A DNA stretch of 64,000 nt from Microvelia longipes (Eukaryota; Arthropoda; Insecta; Hemiptera; Veliidae): contig JACMZG010001914.1 of the NCBI GenBank assembly GCA_018340805.1, positions 43,372,337-43,436,336 of the forward strand. Direction: 5' to 3'. The notes beneath the pieces are model-generated. The model did not search any database. It saw only the letters and a program-made list of their open reading frames with translations, and was not told the DNA's origin. The position numbers and the translations under genes were made by a program. This document shows, one piece after another, positions 38,684 through 49,862 of this stretch. Positions within the stretch are counted from its first letter, which is position 1; every line of letters begins with the position of its first letter.

Positions 38684-38827
38684 CTTGCAAACAGCGCAGG
38701 AGAAGACGAGAGCTTTTTGCGCTGCTTTCTTCTGATCGTTAGCATTGTGGCCTTGTTGCTTTTTCATTTTAGACTGTTTGTCAGCATTTTTGGCTTGGGA
38801 TTGAATTTTCTGATGACCGCGAGCCAT
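38684..38827 (-). CDS. ZNF706-like small zinc-finger protein, first coding exon
   Basis: 48 codons starting MARGHQKIQSQAKNADKQ and ending SCAVCK at a donor AAG|GTAAAT (38683-38682). The start MARGxQKIQSQ, the basic glutamine-rich stretch and the CxVC pair are the hallmarks of the ZNF706/SERF-related family, whose full length is about 75 residues with the second half of a C2H2 finger (two histidines) in the next exon. An acceptor-like TTGTTGCAG ends two bases before the ATG, so a 5' UTR intron is likely; ATGGCGGCAG|GTGACC near 39100 on the same strand could be the upstream non-coding exon. The family is small and poorly characterised, described as a nuclear or transcription-related factor in vertebrates. 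The remaining exon was not located in this window; it may lie further down the - strand or in the gap at 30326-30425. Confidence 0.88.
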
Positions 38828-39228
38828 TTCTGCAACAATAATACACTATAGTTGAAACATAAAAATCAGGAATTTATAAAATAACTAAAAGAAAGATAGT
38901 GTTTCGAAGAAAAACCACTATCAAGAAATCGACCTAAAAACCTATTTCGGACTCGTTTAACCCATCCAAACCAACAATATATGGTATAATATTTGTTTGA
39001 ACAGAAAAAGTGTCTCACCTTACGCTAAATAAATTTAAAAATTGTGCGACGCCAGAAATATTCGAAGCAAATCGAATGAGAACAACAATCCGAGTTTACA
39101 GGTCACCTGCCGCCATACTGCTTATCCATGGATGTTTCAGCAGATATAGATACAAACGATGAATTCTTTTTGTTCGAAATGTCATAAAATAACTAGAAAT
39201 AAAAAGGATTGATTTGCCCGGCAATGTA

Positions 39229-39819
39229 GTAAGTAGTAGTAGTAATAATATAGGGGGAGTGGTAGTGTAACTACCAGGCAAGTAGGCCACGTTGTTGAGC
39301 CCTTTTTGCCAGCTCCCTAAGAAAGTGTTCTACTCCTTTTGATTTCAAGTTTAGGTATATTTCATCCAATCTAAACAGAAGAGCCGTGGATTTCTATGGT
39401 TCCTCTCATGCCTTTTTTTCAAGCAACATACATATTTTTACTGACTCTTATAGTCTAGTGAAAACTAGGAACAACACGTGCCCTCGCTGTTAAACCAAAC
39501 CTCCATACACTTTAAACTACAAGGCTGACACACTATAGTATTATATTGAATCTACTGTGAGGGTCCTAAATTTTGCCTTTACCCAGTTTCATTTAGGGTA
39601 TGGAATCTTTAACGAGTACCTGACAACGCACAGGCTCGAGACCACCAGCTTTATGTCCCTTTTGAAGGTCGTGGTACGCAGAATTTTTATCCCTCTCATA
39701 AAAATCCCAGAGGCCGTGCTGGGATTGAACCCATGGCTAATAAACTCGTAAGTTTGAAGTCCATTCATCAGTGTATAGGCCGCCTACCTTAGCCACTACA
39801 CCACGGGTGACTCTCTTAC
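39229..39819 (-). mobile_element. tRNA-derived SINE, copy 1
   Basis: Read on the - strand it has a pol III A box (TGGTGTAGTGGCTAAGG, complement of 39787-39803) and a B box (GGGTTCAATCCC, complement of 39721-39732), then about 450 bp of unique body and a TAATA/TAC-repeat tail. It is flanked by a 13-bp target duplication, GCCCGGCAATGTA (39216-39228) and GCCCGACAATGTA (39820-39832), with one mismatch. A second copy at 59997-60580 is alike throughout. At about 590 bp it is long for a SINE. It lies just upstream of the ZNF706-like gene. Confidence 0.93.
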
Positions 39820-40117
39820 GCCCGACAATGTAAAGATTACCATACTATCACAGAACAGAAAAATTCAAGTATAGGACATCAAAATAGACAAAATTATTGT
39901 ATAAACGCATACCAATGATAGGAAAGTTTAAGAGAAATTTTCAATTTATTTTATTAGCGAGGATGCCAAAACGCATTACACTTGTGCACGATCGGTCAGC
40001 CGATCCGAGCGGTAAAACTTTTCAGGCGTTGTGTCCATAGGATAAACAGTACTACTAGGTTGTGTCAATGTGCTTCATCTTAAAATGTATTTGAAGACTA
40101 GTAGTAGGCACAAAAAA

Positions 40118-40300
40118 ACGGGTATCAGGTACCTCGAAATTTTCCTCATCCTCTCTATTTTGGACTCGCTTTGCTCTTCCTCAGAATATACAACTAGCAA
40201 AATGTATACTGAAACAAATATTCTAACTGAAATTACTTGTCCTCAGTAGTTTTATTTCCAGCTGACACCCATCCAGCCTCTGTCCTCGCTCGATACTGCT
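40118..40300 (+). repeat. Half copy of the 13913-14243 MITE family
   Basis: It starts AACGGGTATCAGGTACCTCG and continues with GGACTCGCTTTGCTC and CTCAGAATATACAACT, parallel to the left half of 13913-14243. No matching right end is present. Confidence 0.65.
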
Positions 40301-40359
40301 TAACTTTATGACCCAATAAATTTATTTATTTATTGTAACAACGAGCTAATCGTAAATCC

Positions 40360-42771
40360 GTGGATATACGACTTTTAAGTCTATCTACCGGGATGTACTG
40401 TATTGTGGTGATATACGACTTTTTAGTCTATTCTACCTGGGATGTACTGTAGTCGTGGTGGATATACGACTTTTAGTCTATTCTACCTGGGATGTACTGT
40501 AGTCTGGTGGATATTTTTAAGTCTATTTACTGGGATGTACTGTAGTCGTGGTGGATATACGACTTTTTAAGTCTATTCTACCTGGTATGTACTGTAGTCG
40601 TGGGGATATACGACTTTTAATCTATTCTACTGGGATGTACTGTAGTCGTGGTGGATATACGACTTTTAAGTCTATTCTACCTGGATGTACTGTAGTCGTG
40701 GTATATACGACTTTTAAGTCTATTCTACCTGGGATTACTGTAGTCGTGGTGGATATACGAATTTTAAGTCTATTCTACAGGGATGTACTGTAGTCGTGGT
40801 GGATATACGACTTTTAAGTCTATTCTACCTGGGATGTACTGTAGTCGTGGTGGATATACGACTTTTAGTCTATTCTACCTGGGATGTACTGTTAGTCGTG
40901 GTGGATATACGACTTTTAAGTCTATTCTACTGGGATGTACTGTAGTCGTGGGGGATATCTTTTAGTCTATTATACCTAGGATGTACTGTAGTCGTGGTGG
41001 ATATACGACTTTTTAGTCTATTCTACCTGGGATGTACTGTAGTCGTGGTGGATATACGACTTTTAAGTCTATTCTACCTGGGATGTACTGTAGTCGTGGT
41101 GGATATACGACTTTTAAGTCTATTCTACCTGGGATGTACTGTAGTCGTGGTGGATATACGACTTTTAAGTCTATTCTACCTGGGATGTACTGTAGTCGTG
41201 GTGGATATACAACTTTTTAGTCTATTATACCTAGGATGTACTGTAGTCGTGGTGGATATACGACTTTTAAGTCTATTCTACCTGGGATGTACTGTAGTCG
41301 TGGTGGATATACGACTTTTAAGTCTATTCTCCCTGGGATGTATTGTAGTCATGGTGGATATACGACTTTTTAGTCTATTCTCCCTAGGATGTATTGTAGT
41401 CGTGGTTAGATATACAACTTTTAGTCTATTCTCCTAGGATGTATTGTAGTCGTGGTGATATACACTTTTTAGTCTATTTTCCCTGGGATGTATTGTAGTC
41501 GTGGTGGATATATGACTTTTTAGTCTATTTTCCCTGGGATGTATTGTAGTCGTGTTGGATATATGACTTTTTAGTCTATTCTACCTGGGATGTACTGTAG
41601 TTGTGGTGGATATATGACTTTTTAGTCTATTCTACCTGGGATGTACTGTAGTTGTGGTGGATATACGACTTTTTAGTCTATTCTCCCTGGGATGTATTGT
41701 AGTCGTGGTGGATATATGACTTTTTAGTCTATTCTACCTGGGATGTACTGTAGTCGTGGTGGATATATGACTTTTTAGTCTATTCTCCTGGGATGTATTG
41801 TAGTTCGTGGTGGATATATGACTTTTTAGTCTATTTTCCCTGGGATGTATTGTAGTCGTGTGGATATATGACTTTTTAGTCTATTCTCCCTGGGATGTAT
41901 AGTTGTGGTGATATATGACTTTTTAGTCTATTTTCCCTGGATGTATTGTAGTCATGGTGGATATATGACTTTTTAGTCTATTCTCCCTGGGATGTATTGT
42001 AGTCGTGGTGGATATATGACTTTTTAGTCTATTCTCCCTGGGATGTATTGTAGTTGTGTGGATATATGACTTTTTAGTCTATTTTTCCTTTTTAGTCTAT
42101 GGGATGTATTGTAGTCATGGTGGATATATGACCTTTTTAGTCTATTCTCCCTGGGATGTATTGTAGTCGTGGTGGATATATGACTTTTTAGTCTATTTTC
42201 CCTGGGATGTATTGTAGTCGTGGTGGATATATGACTTTTTAGTCTATTCTCCCTGGGATGTATTGTAGTTGTGGTGGATATATGACTTTTTAGTCTTTTT
42301 CCCTGGGATGTATTGTAGTCGTGGTGATATACGACTTTTTAGTCTATTCTACCTGGGATGTACTGTAGTTGTGGTGGATATACGACTTTTTAGTCTATTC
42401 TCCCTGGGATGTATTGTAGTCGTGGTGGATATACGAGTTTTAGTCTATTCTACCTGGGATGTACTGTAGTCTTGATGGATATATGACTTTTTAGTCTATT
42501 TTACCTGGGATGTACTGTAGTCGTGGTGGATATACAACTTTTTAGTCTATTCTACTTAGGATGTACTGTAGTCGTTTAGTCTATTCTACCCAGGATGTAC
42601 TGTAGTCGTGGTGGATATACGACTTTTTTAGTCTATTCTACCTAGGATGTACTGCAGTCGTGGTGGATATACGACTTTTTAGTTTTATTCTACCTGGAAT
42701 GTACTGTAATCGTGGTGGATATTTGACTTTTTAGTCTATTCTACCTGGGATGTACTGTAGTTGTGGTGGAA
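40360..42771. repeat. Large tandem satellite, 50-51-bp unit
   Basis: About 47 units of GTGGATATACGACTTTTTAG + TCTATTCTACCTGGGATG + TACTGTAGTCGTG. Variants are blocked: early units (to about 41200) carry ACTTTTAAGTC; a middle block (about 41450-42300) carries ATATGACTTTTTAGTC with TTCCCTGGGATGTATTG; the end reverts to the TACCTGGGATGTACTG form. A 51-bp unit keeps frame, which explains the long repetitive ORFs; they are not genes. Confidence 0.97.
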
Positions 42772-42892
42772 CGAAACTTCTTATTACATACGAAAGAAAT
42801 ATATGTAAAATTATTACATATATTACATATATACTATATGTTCAGACTTTCTGTCTGTACGTTTTGCAGCACTTAAAAAATTCTGACAAGGA

Positions 42893-43172
42893 GAATTTTC
42901 TTTAAAATGCGCACTTGCGTGCTTATCAATCTAATATTCAATGACCTGAGCAGTAGCGTCACAACTTGTCATTTAATTTGTTCACATTATTTTAAAGGAA
43001 ATGTCTATATTTTATCTCATAGATTACAAGAGCACAGCACAATTATTTGCACTCATTTAAAGCTCAGTTTATACTAATTCTGCATGCATTTTGTTTGAGA
43101 TATTAATTAAGAAAAAATTGGAATGATAAGCAAGAAAGCGTGCATTTCAAAGAAATTGGCCCAATTTACCAA
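42893..43172 (+). repeat. Dispersed repeat family R3, copy
   Basis: It shares TTCTTTAAAATGCGCACTTG, AAAGCTCAGTTTATACTAAT and GCATTTCAAAGAAATTGGCC in order with 16740-17060 and 25965-26510. Confidence 0.6.
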
Positions 43173-43417
43173 CCTCAGAATTATTTTGCATACATAGAGA
43201 CAGCCTTAAAGGTAAAATTATAAACAAGAAAAACAAATAAAAATAACATATTCTAATTTGTCTATCATATAACATATAAATCAACACAGAAAAAAAATCA
43301 AGATCATATTTACAATAATTTATATTCAAATAAAAACCCTAGTGTAAAATAAAATTTTACATTACAATATATATTTTCATTTATTTACAAAAATTATGCT
43401 AAGTTCATTATTCCAGG

Positions 43418-43566
43418 CAGGGCCGTAGCCAGGAAGGGACCAGGGGGGCATGCCCCCCTAGAAAAAATGTTTCCCTCTCTGACGAAGTAGATTTGATTGG
43501 AATTCCCTTGTAGATGTGTGAATTTCCCCCCCCCCCCTCGACAAATTTTGGCTGGCTACGGTCCTG
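43418..43566. mobile_element. hAT-type MITE with perfect 8-bp target duplication
   Basis: 149 bp. It starts CAGGGCCGTAGCCAGG and ends CTGGCTACGGTCCTG, inverted copies of each other, and is flanked on both sides by ATTCCAGG (43410-43417 and 43567-43574). CAGGGCCGTAGCCAG ends and 8-bp duplications are typical of non-autonomous hAT elements across animals. The interior has G- and C-runs. Confidence 0.95.
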
Positions 43567-43574
43567 ATTCCAGG

Positions 43575-44306
43575 GAACTGTATAAGCATGAACTTGTGAT
43601 ACGAAATGATAATATAATTTTTTAGAATGGTCAGTGTAGCAACAGGTCTAGGCAGTAAAAACACAGTGTAGTCAGGTTGAGTTGAGTTCAGTCATGTGTA
43701 CATCCCACTCTGGTTCCATTTAACTAATTATGATGCTTAAACATTCAATTTATCATAAACTTTAATAATTTTTGGGGAATTAATCGGGGAAAATCCATAA
43801 TTTGACTTCTAAGGAGTCAAAGTTCCGTTATCTGAAATGTCAGATAAGGGAGGAAGTGAATTGGAAGGGAGAATCCAGTCTCAACAACTATCATCATTTC
43901 TGAAAGGAATTTTTAATCTTTAGATTCAAACGTGTCCCTTCCCTTTCATATATTTATAGCTCATTATTTATTTAAAACAATAAATAAAATAAAAATGGGA
44001 AGGAAAAGACGCAGCCATGACAAATACATAGAAATCTTTGTTTCATTACTCATAATGGACTCATTTCAAGTTTATTCTACTGATGAGAAAAACACCAATA
44101 CTTAGCTGTCACACAACAAACAACAACTTCACAAAATATTTATCTAAACAGACATAACTAGTTAAAAAATTAACTATTACAAAATTTAGAATCAGATTAA
44201 GAGTTTAAAGTAATTAAACTGGTACCTATTTAATTTTTTTTTTTACAAATTGATGAAGATAATTTTAATAATAAATAACATAGTCATTTGTTTGATGGAG
44301 AGTTAC
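43575..44306. other. Downstream of the SR-type gene, probable 3' UTR and intergenic
   Basis: The stop codon of the - strand SR-type gene is at 44307-44309, so its 3' UTR runs into this stretch. No clear polyadenylation site could be fixed. No other gene seen. Confidence 0.5.
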
Positions 44307-46792
44307 TTAATGTCTGTGTTTATGTTTATGTTTCTTAGCTGAATGTTTGCTAGAGCGGGAATGCGCATCTCTTTCCCTAGGTGGAGGGGAGGGGGAACGC
44401 CTTCGTGATGATCTCTGAGGAGATGGATCCGGACTGAAAGGGGATCTCATCCTGCGAGAACTACCGCTGGTCCTGGACGAGGGTGAATTTCGACTACGCC
44501 CTCGAGAGTTACTGCGTGATCTACGGCTACTTCCTCCACCTCGTCTGTCTCGATTATCTGTACTGTACCTACCAGTGCTCCTACTTCTAGATCTGAAAAT
44601 AAATTTTATCTTCATCACTACAGTCAATAGAAACAATAAAAATGATAGACCATATGTATAAATTTACTAGTCAAAATTGTAAATAATTCTATAGCTTTTT
44701 TCAATAGTTATAACATTAATGTTAAGCCCCGGGGGCTAGATCTTTGTTTAGTTTGTAGTTCATTCTTCGATAGTATACACAGCTAGCTTTGTTTAGATAC
44801 CTTATCTGTTTCTGTCTGTTAACAGCTTTAGTTTGTTATTAAACACTTTCTGATGAAGACCTAATCATACGGTCGAAAGCTTAAATGTTGTTTTATTTAT
44901 CATGACCAAAACCTCATAACTCTTTACTATTTTTTGTCAATAGAAACTTCATGTTTCTGATGTAACTTCATGTAACTGTTTTTTTTTGTATTCTCTTATT
45001 TTTATTTATAAATATATGTGTGTATGTGTATATATGTATTTATTATTTTTTGTACACCTAGTATAACTTAAGATTTTAATATTTACTTAAAGACCACCAC
45101 ACTCAAGATTACCTTGTAGGATTTCACTATGTTCTATGTAAATATTTTGTTTGTAATACTTGTTTTACTTTTGTATCAAAACTTTTTTTGTGAAATAAAG
45201 AGCTTTGAAAAAAACCCAAAAATATTTTTCTTTTCTATTATTTATTTTATTTACTACTTTTTTTTATAAATGTATGTTTTAACTACAGGTAGTACCAGAT
45301 AACTGGTAACTTAATAATATTCAATCCTTTTTATAAGAATAAACATTACATCATAAGACACAAGTAGGGCAAACATCCCAGTTACATGACAATCTCAAAC
45401 CATTTCATCTTTACTTGAACAGTAAAGATGATCTCTAGGAGTGATCAGTTAGTTACAATCTATCTGTTTAGTTTAAAAATCTTGACAGGTCAGTTTAGAC
45501 ACCACTGATTCTTAAGAAAAAAAATCCCTGCAAGAAGGGAGCGGGAAAAAACTATGTAAACAAATCAGGTTATTTTACCCGTATTTTCTTGGCGATGTTT
45601 TTTTTCATTTCTTTTGTGTAGTTTTATTTTAAAATATCATTTTTAAGATTAATTTAAAAGTAGTTTTCTAAACGATGTAATCAAAAGAAGAACCACAAAA
45701 AAGTGAATGATTGCCGGAAAGAAGGTTTTTTCCTACAGCGGTTATTGTGGTAGGGATTTTTTTCTCTTTTTAAGTGAGAAGTTGGCAGCGGCTTCTCTAA
45801 TTGGTCAATCCCCTAAATAATTATGACCTTGGGGATTTTTAAACTAAACGATAGACTGTAGGCTATTTGTCTCACCTGTGACTCTTCCTGGGAGGGCTAA
45901 AAGACACACTTCTAGATCGACGAGATTTCTTATGTCTGAAACAAACAGTTCAAGTTGATCAACAGGAAATACAGTAACTTGAAAATAAAAATTAAGTATT
46001 CGTAAATTTTTCTATTGTAAAGTTAATTATCTAAATTTTTTTAAATGTAAATTATTTAACCTGCTATGAGATGATCATGAAAACACAATTTTTTCAAGAA
46101 GCTTAACACAACAGAAATGGATAATGCTGATAAAATCTTAAGATTTCAATTATTACTGAAAACATTACTTTCCTAAATACTGACGACATAATGCAGGAAA
46201 ATAAATAAATAAAAGCTTTATTGTTCAAGATATGCAATGGCAAACATACAAACGTCAATCACAATACATTTCAAAACAAAGAAAAAAATTCTTCAATTTT
46301 ATATACAGGATTTTCCTTTAGTAAATTTTTAATTTTTTTGTTATCAAAATCATTGTCATCAAGATTTCTAATTTCTGCCGGGAGGGTGTTGAACAGCAAA
46401 CTCCTAAGTAGGAGAAACTCGTCTCAGATCTGGTAAGTCTGTGTTGATTATTATACATATTATTTTTATTTCTGGTGTCGTGCTGATGAACACCTGACCT
46501 TTTAATAAAGCTATTGTCTCTTTTCACATATTTAAGACTATGATAAATGAATATAGCCGTCATAGACATCAGTCTTAATTTTTTAAACCGAGGCTTACAC
46601 TTAGTCCTTCTTGGGACCCCTGATATTATCCTTACAAGGCATTTTTTCTTAATCAGAAATTTATCGGTGACCCCAATATTTAAAAACACACAAAGTGTCA
46701 AATAAAAACAAGTATTACTTGGGTTCAGGCAAGTCCTCAGGGGACGGGCTGTTCTTTCTCTTCTCAGACCCTCTATCTCTCTCCTTCTCAAT
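44307..46792 (-). CDS. Arginine/serine-rich (SR-type) protein, last three coding exons
   Basis: Exons on the - strand: 46792-46719 (acceptor TTGCAG, donor AA|GTAATA), 45935-45876 (acceptor TTCAG, donor CAG|GTGAG) and 44592-44307 ending in TAA. Frames join cleanly across both introns (2+1 phase each), giving about 139 residues. The text runs from a charged IEKERDRGSEKRKNSPSPED through SRRSRSVSFSPPRKSHR and RSRSRSTGRYS into a long RS/SP-rich domain with RRRSPSPPPRERD, and ends in a lysine/histidine tail, KKHKHKHRH. Such RS domains belong to nuclear pre-mRNA splicing factors and other speckle proteins, and are phosphorylated on serines. The N-terminal part that would name the protein (RRM, cyclin or other domain) is not visible; upstream exons may lie in the 48188-49187 gap or beyond. 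Intron 45936-46718 contains a LINE fragment and the last intron a retroelement tail. I do not assign a symbol. Confidence 0.82.
44850..44878 (+). other. CTGATGA-hairpin-GAAA motif, site 4
   Basis: CTGATGA, an extra A, stem GACC/GGTC with a 9-base loop, then GAAAGC. Same layout as sites 1-3, again with one extra base. It sits in the last intron of the SR-type gene, antisense to it. Confidence 0.5.
44879..45215 (+). repeat. Probable retroelement 3' region
   Basis: AT-rich sequence following the site-4 hairpin and ending in GTGAAATAAAGAGCTTTG and an A-run, i.e. a polyadenylation signal plus tail in the + direction, opposite to the host gene. It suggests a 3' fragment of a retroelement (Penelope-like or LINE) inserted in the intron; no coding sequence remains. 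Confidence 0.45.
46203..46705 (-). pseudogene. LINE (CR1/Jockey-like) C-terminal fragment inside an intron
   Basis: The - strand frame carries KKKCLVRIISGVPRRTKCKP, FKKLRLMSMTAIFIYHSLKY and HDTRNKNN, the conserved end of reverse-transcriptase ORF2 in CR1/Jockey-type LINEs (LQK-AVRII-G...R-HTEPLFKKL-IL). It is 5'-truncated and its tail on the - strand is TTTATTTATTTATTT near 46203. It lies in the same orientation as the SR-type gene, and its 5' end is within about 15-40 bases of that gene's splice donor at 46718. The reading frame 46318-46944 that joins exon, LINE and upstream intron is an artefact. Confidence 0.85.
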
Positions 46793-47090
46793 CTGCAACA
46801 CAAATAATTTATAAGGAGCTTACTAAGAAAACCAATATATATTCTAAAATAAAGAGGTGAATTCATGACATCTGACCTCAGGTAAAGAAACACTCGCTGC
46901 CAAGTTCTAAACAGTTGCAACTTTATTTTATTCCAATTAAACATGCTGAGCCATCCTGAGAAAACATTTCCTTAACTCTCGACAGTTTTAAAAACTAGAT
47001 AAAAATAATTGTACATTTTACAGAAATTTAAGAAAGTATAAAGAAAGAGAGAATGTGTGTAGTAGAGTTAGGTACTATGGCAGCTGTGAT
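46793..47090. other. Intron of the SR-type gene, nothing recognised
   Basis: Unique AT-rich sequence upstream of the visible SR exon. Confidence 0.5.
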
Positions 47091-47665
47091 GCTAAGTTAG
47101 AATATTATACCTCAGCATGACAAATCAAGTTCTAATACAATACACAAAGCCTATTTTCATCTGTGCAATGTAATAATGAGCTATAACTCTATCGTGTCAC
47201 TTAGACTAGGGAAATTAATTTTGGTATAGTTGGTAGGAGTGCTATTATACCTTAGCATGACAAATCAAGTTCTAATACAATGCACAAAGCCTATTTTCAT
47301 CTGTGCAATGTAATAATGAGCTATAACTCTATCGTGTCACTTAGACTAGGGAATTAATTTTGGTATAGTTGGTAGGAGTGCTATTATACCTTAGCATGAC
47401 AAATCAAGTTCTAATACAATGCACAAAGCCTATTTTCATCTGTGCAATGTAATAATGAGCTATAACTCTATCGTGTCACTTAGACTAGGGAAATTAATTT
47501 TGGTATAGTTGGTAGGAGTGCTATTATACCTTAGCATGACAAATCAAGTTCTAATACAATGCACAAAGCCTATTTTTATCTGTGCAATGTAATGAATTGT
47601 ATCAGCTATAACTCTATCGTGTCACTTAGACTAGGGAAATTTTGGTATGGTTGGTAGGAGTGCAT
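47091..47665. repeat. Tandem repeat, about 147-bp unit, four copies
   Basis: Four nearly identical units containing CATGACAAATCAAGTTCTAA, GCCTATTTTCATCTGTGCAA and CTATCGTGTCACTTAGACTA. The last unit has an insertion and deletion near 47592-47640. High identity suggests recent expansion. Confidence 0.95.
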
Positions 47666-47736
47666 CCCCACCACAAATCAATTGTACAAACCAATCAGAG
47701 CTCAGAGATGCCCAAACAACTAGTTATACTGTAGAT

Positions 47737-48187
47737 CAGTGGTTCTCAACCTTTTTTTATTTACTCATTGCCCCTTTTTAAGTACCTTGCGAGTATCATC
47801 GCCCCCCTATCATATAAGGTGATAAACCAGTATCCAAATTACCTGCTAATTATCTTTGTATAGCCAATACATTATTTAATTGCTTGTGTTAATATTCTAA
47901 ATTAAGGAAATTAAACAACTAATAACCTAATATTACACATGTTTATTATATATAATAAAATTGAGTATGTTTATATAGTGACTGGACCAAAAAAAAAAGG
48001 ATTTTTAGAAGAGTTGTAGTGTTTACCTCCATTAGTTTAGCCACAAACGTCTTTTCTTTTACCCCATAATAATGAATTACGTAAAGTTGTTTAAAAACAA
48101 CTGTTTTGAAGACCCAATTTTTATACATCGTAGCACTAGTTTGTGTCTTTATCGGTTTTGTAGCCATAATTATTATTTTTTTTTGTA
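47737..48187 (+). mobile_element. Left end of an hAT element, running toward the gap
   Basis: CAGTGGTTCTCAACCTTTTT at 47737 is the widespread terminal sequence of hAT (Charlie-type) elements, followed by CGCCCCCCTATCATAT-type text. The inverted right end (GGTTGAGAACCACTG) is not seen before the Ns at 48188, so the element is truncated or ends inside the gap. Confidence 0.65.
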
Positions 48188-49187
48188 NNNNNNNNNNNNN
48201 NNNNNNNNNNNNNNNNNNNNNNNNNNNNNNNNNNNNNNNNNNNNNNNNNNNNNNNNNNNNNNNNNNNNNNNNNNNNNNNNNNNNNNNNNNNNNNNNNNNN
48301 NNNNNNNNNNNNNNNNNNNNNNNNNNNNNNNNNNNNNNNNNNNNNNNNNNNNNNNNNNNNNNNNNNNNNNNNNNNNNNNNNNNNNNNNNNNNNNNNNNNN
48401 NNNNNNNNNNNNNNNNNNNNNNNNNNNNNNNNNNNNNNNNNNNNNNNNNNNNNNNNNNNNNNNNNNNNNNNNNNNNNNNNNNNNNNNNNNNNNNNNNNNN
48501 NNNNNNNNNNNNNNNNNNNNNNNNNNNNNNNNNNNNNNNNNNNNNNNNNNNNNNNNNNNNNNNNNNNNNNNNNNNNNNNNNNNNNNNNNNNNNNNNNNNN
48601 NNNNNNNNNNNNNNNNNNNNNNNNNNNNNNNNNNNNNNNNNNNNNNNNNNNNNNNNNNNNNNNNNNNNNNNNNNNNNNNNNNNNNNNNNNNNNNNNNNNN
48701 NNNNNNNNNNNNNNNNNNNNNNNNNNNNNNNNNNNNNNNNNNNNNNNNNNNNNNNNNNNNNNNNNNNNNNNNNNNNNNNNNNNNNNNNNNNNNNNNNNNN
48801 NNNNNNNNNNNNNNNNNNNNNNNNNNNNNNNNNNNNNNNNNNNNNNNNNNNNNNNNNNNNNNNNNNNNNNNNNNNNNNNNNNNNNNNNNNNNNNNNNNNN
48901 NNNNNNNNNNNNNNNNNNNNNNNNNNNNNNNNNNNNNNNNNNNNNNNNNNNNNNNNNNNNNNNNNNNNNNNNNNNNNNNNNNNNNNNNNNNNNNNNNNNN
49001 NNNNNNNNNNNNNNNNNNNNNNNNNNNNNNNNNNNNNNNNNNNNNNNNNNNNNNNNNNNNNNNNNNNNNNNNNNNNNNNNNNNNNNNNNNNNNNNNNNNN
49101 NNNNNNNNNNNNNNNNNNNNNNNNNNNNNNNNNNNNNNNNNNNNNNNNNNNNNNNNNNNNNNNNNNNNNNNNNNNNNNNNNNNNNNN
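48188..49187. other. Assembly gap of 1000 Ns
   Basis: Exactly 1000 Ns, so the length is nominal. Upstream exons of the - strand SR-type gene could be missing here. Open frames drawn across it are meaningless. Confidence 1.
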
Positions 49188-49604
49188 GACCGTTTCAGCT
49201 CAATCGGACATCCTAAGTGACGCAAACGGTATTTTTATTTTAAATAATCATGAATATTTTTTTTCAACCTAAGGATTTACTCAAAATAACCAATTTGTTT
49301 TACAAAAAAAATTTGACATTTTTCTTTAAATTGTATAAACAATCATAAATGTTGTAAGAGTTAATACCCTTTTGTATGGTGGATCGATAACTTAAAACTG
49401 ATTAAAGATGAAACTATAATCTTTCTTCCCTTTATACAAGGTTACTCCAACGTTGCAACGTGTGGATTTATTTCTTGTATTCTTTATACCTCTATAAAAA
49501 CGTATTAGTAATATTAGTTATGTATAATTATATTTTTTATGGCTTGTAACTGCAATATTATTTACTATTAATATAGAGATTAAAAAATCAAATTTGCGAG
49601 AAAA
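49188..49604. other. Unassigned sequence after the gap
   Basis: AT-rich, no gene seen. Confidence 0.5.
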
Positions 49605-49862
49605 GCCTCTCAGGCCCGCGAAGCGGGACCTGTTGAAACGAGGCTGTTGAAAATTCGCTAAATACGTGGCAAAATGCCATGTAACAAGAACGATAATGAA
49701 CCATACATAATACAAAAACAATCAACAATGTGGCCGCAAAGCGGCCACTGGGAGCCCTCGGGTCCGCGAATCGGCCCCGTGGGCCGACCCGCGAGCCTTT
49801 GAGCGGAGGACGAGGCGGAAGCAGCCGAGACGTCGTAGCGGCTTACGGGCCGAAGCCCGTAT
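49605..49862. repeat. GC-rich cluster of short hairpins
   Basis: In otherwise AT-rich surroundings, this has GCCCGCGAAGCGGGACC, GTGGCCGCAAAGCGGCCAC and GTCCGCGAATCGGCCCCGTG + GGCCGACCC, then CGGCTTACGGGCCGAAGCCCG. Several are perfect small stems with AAG or AA loops. Its origin is unknown; it could be a transposon end. Confidence 0.6.

Noticed and set aside
40548..42469. Repetitive ORFs up to 147 residues
   Set aside because: They follow the 51-bp satellite unit; not protein genes.
48072..49272. ORFs of 350-388 residues across the gap
   Set aside because: Almost entirely Ns.
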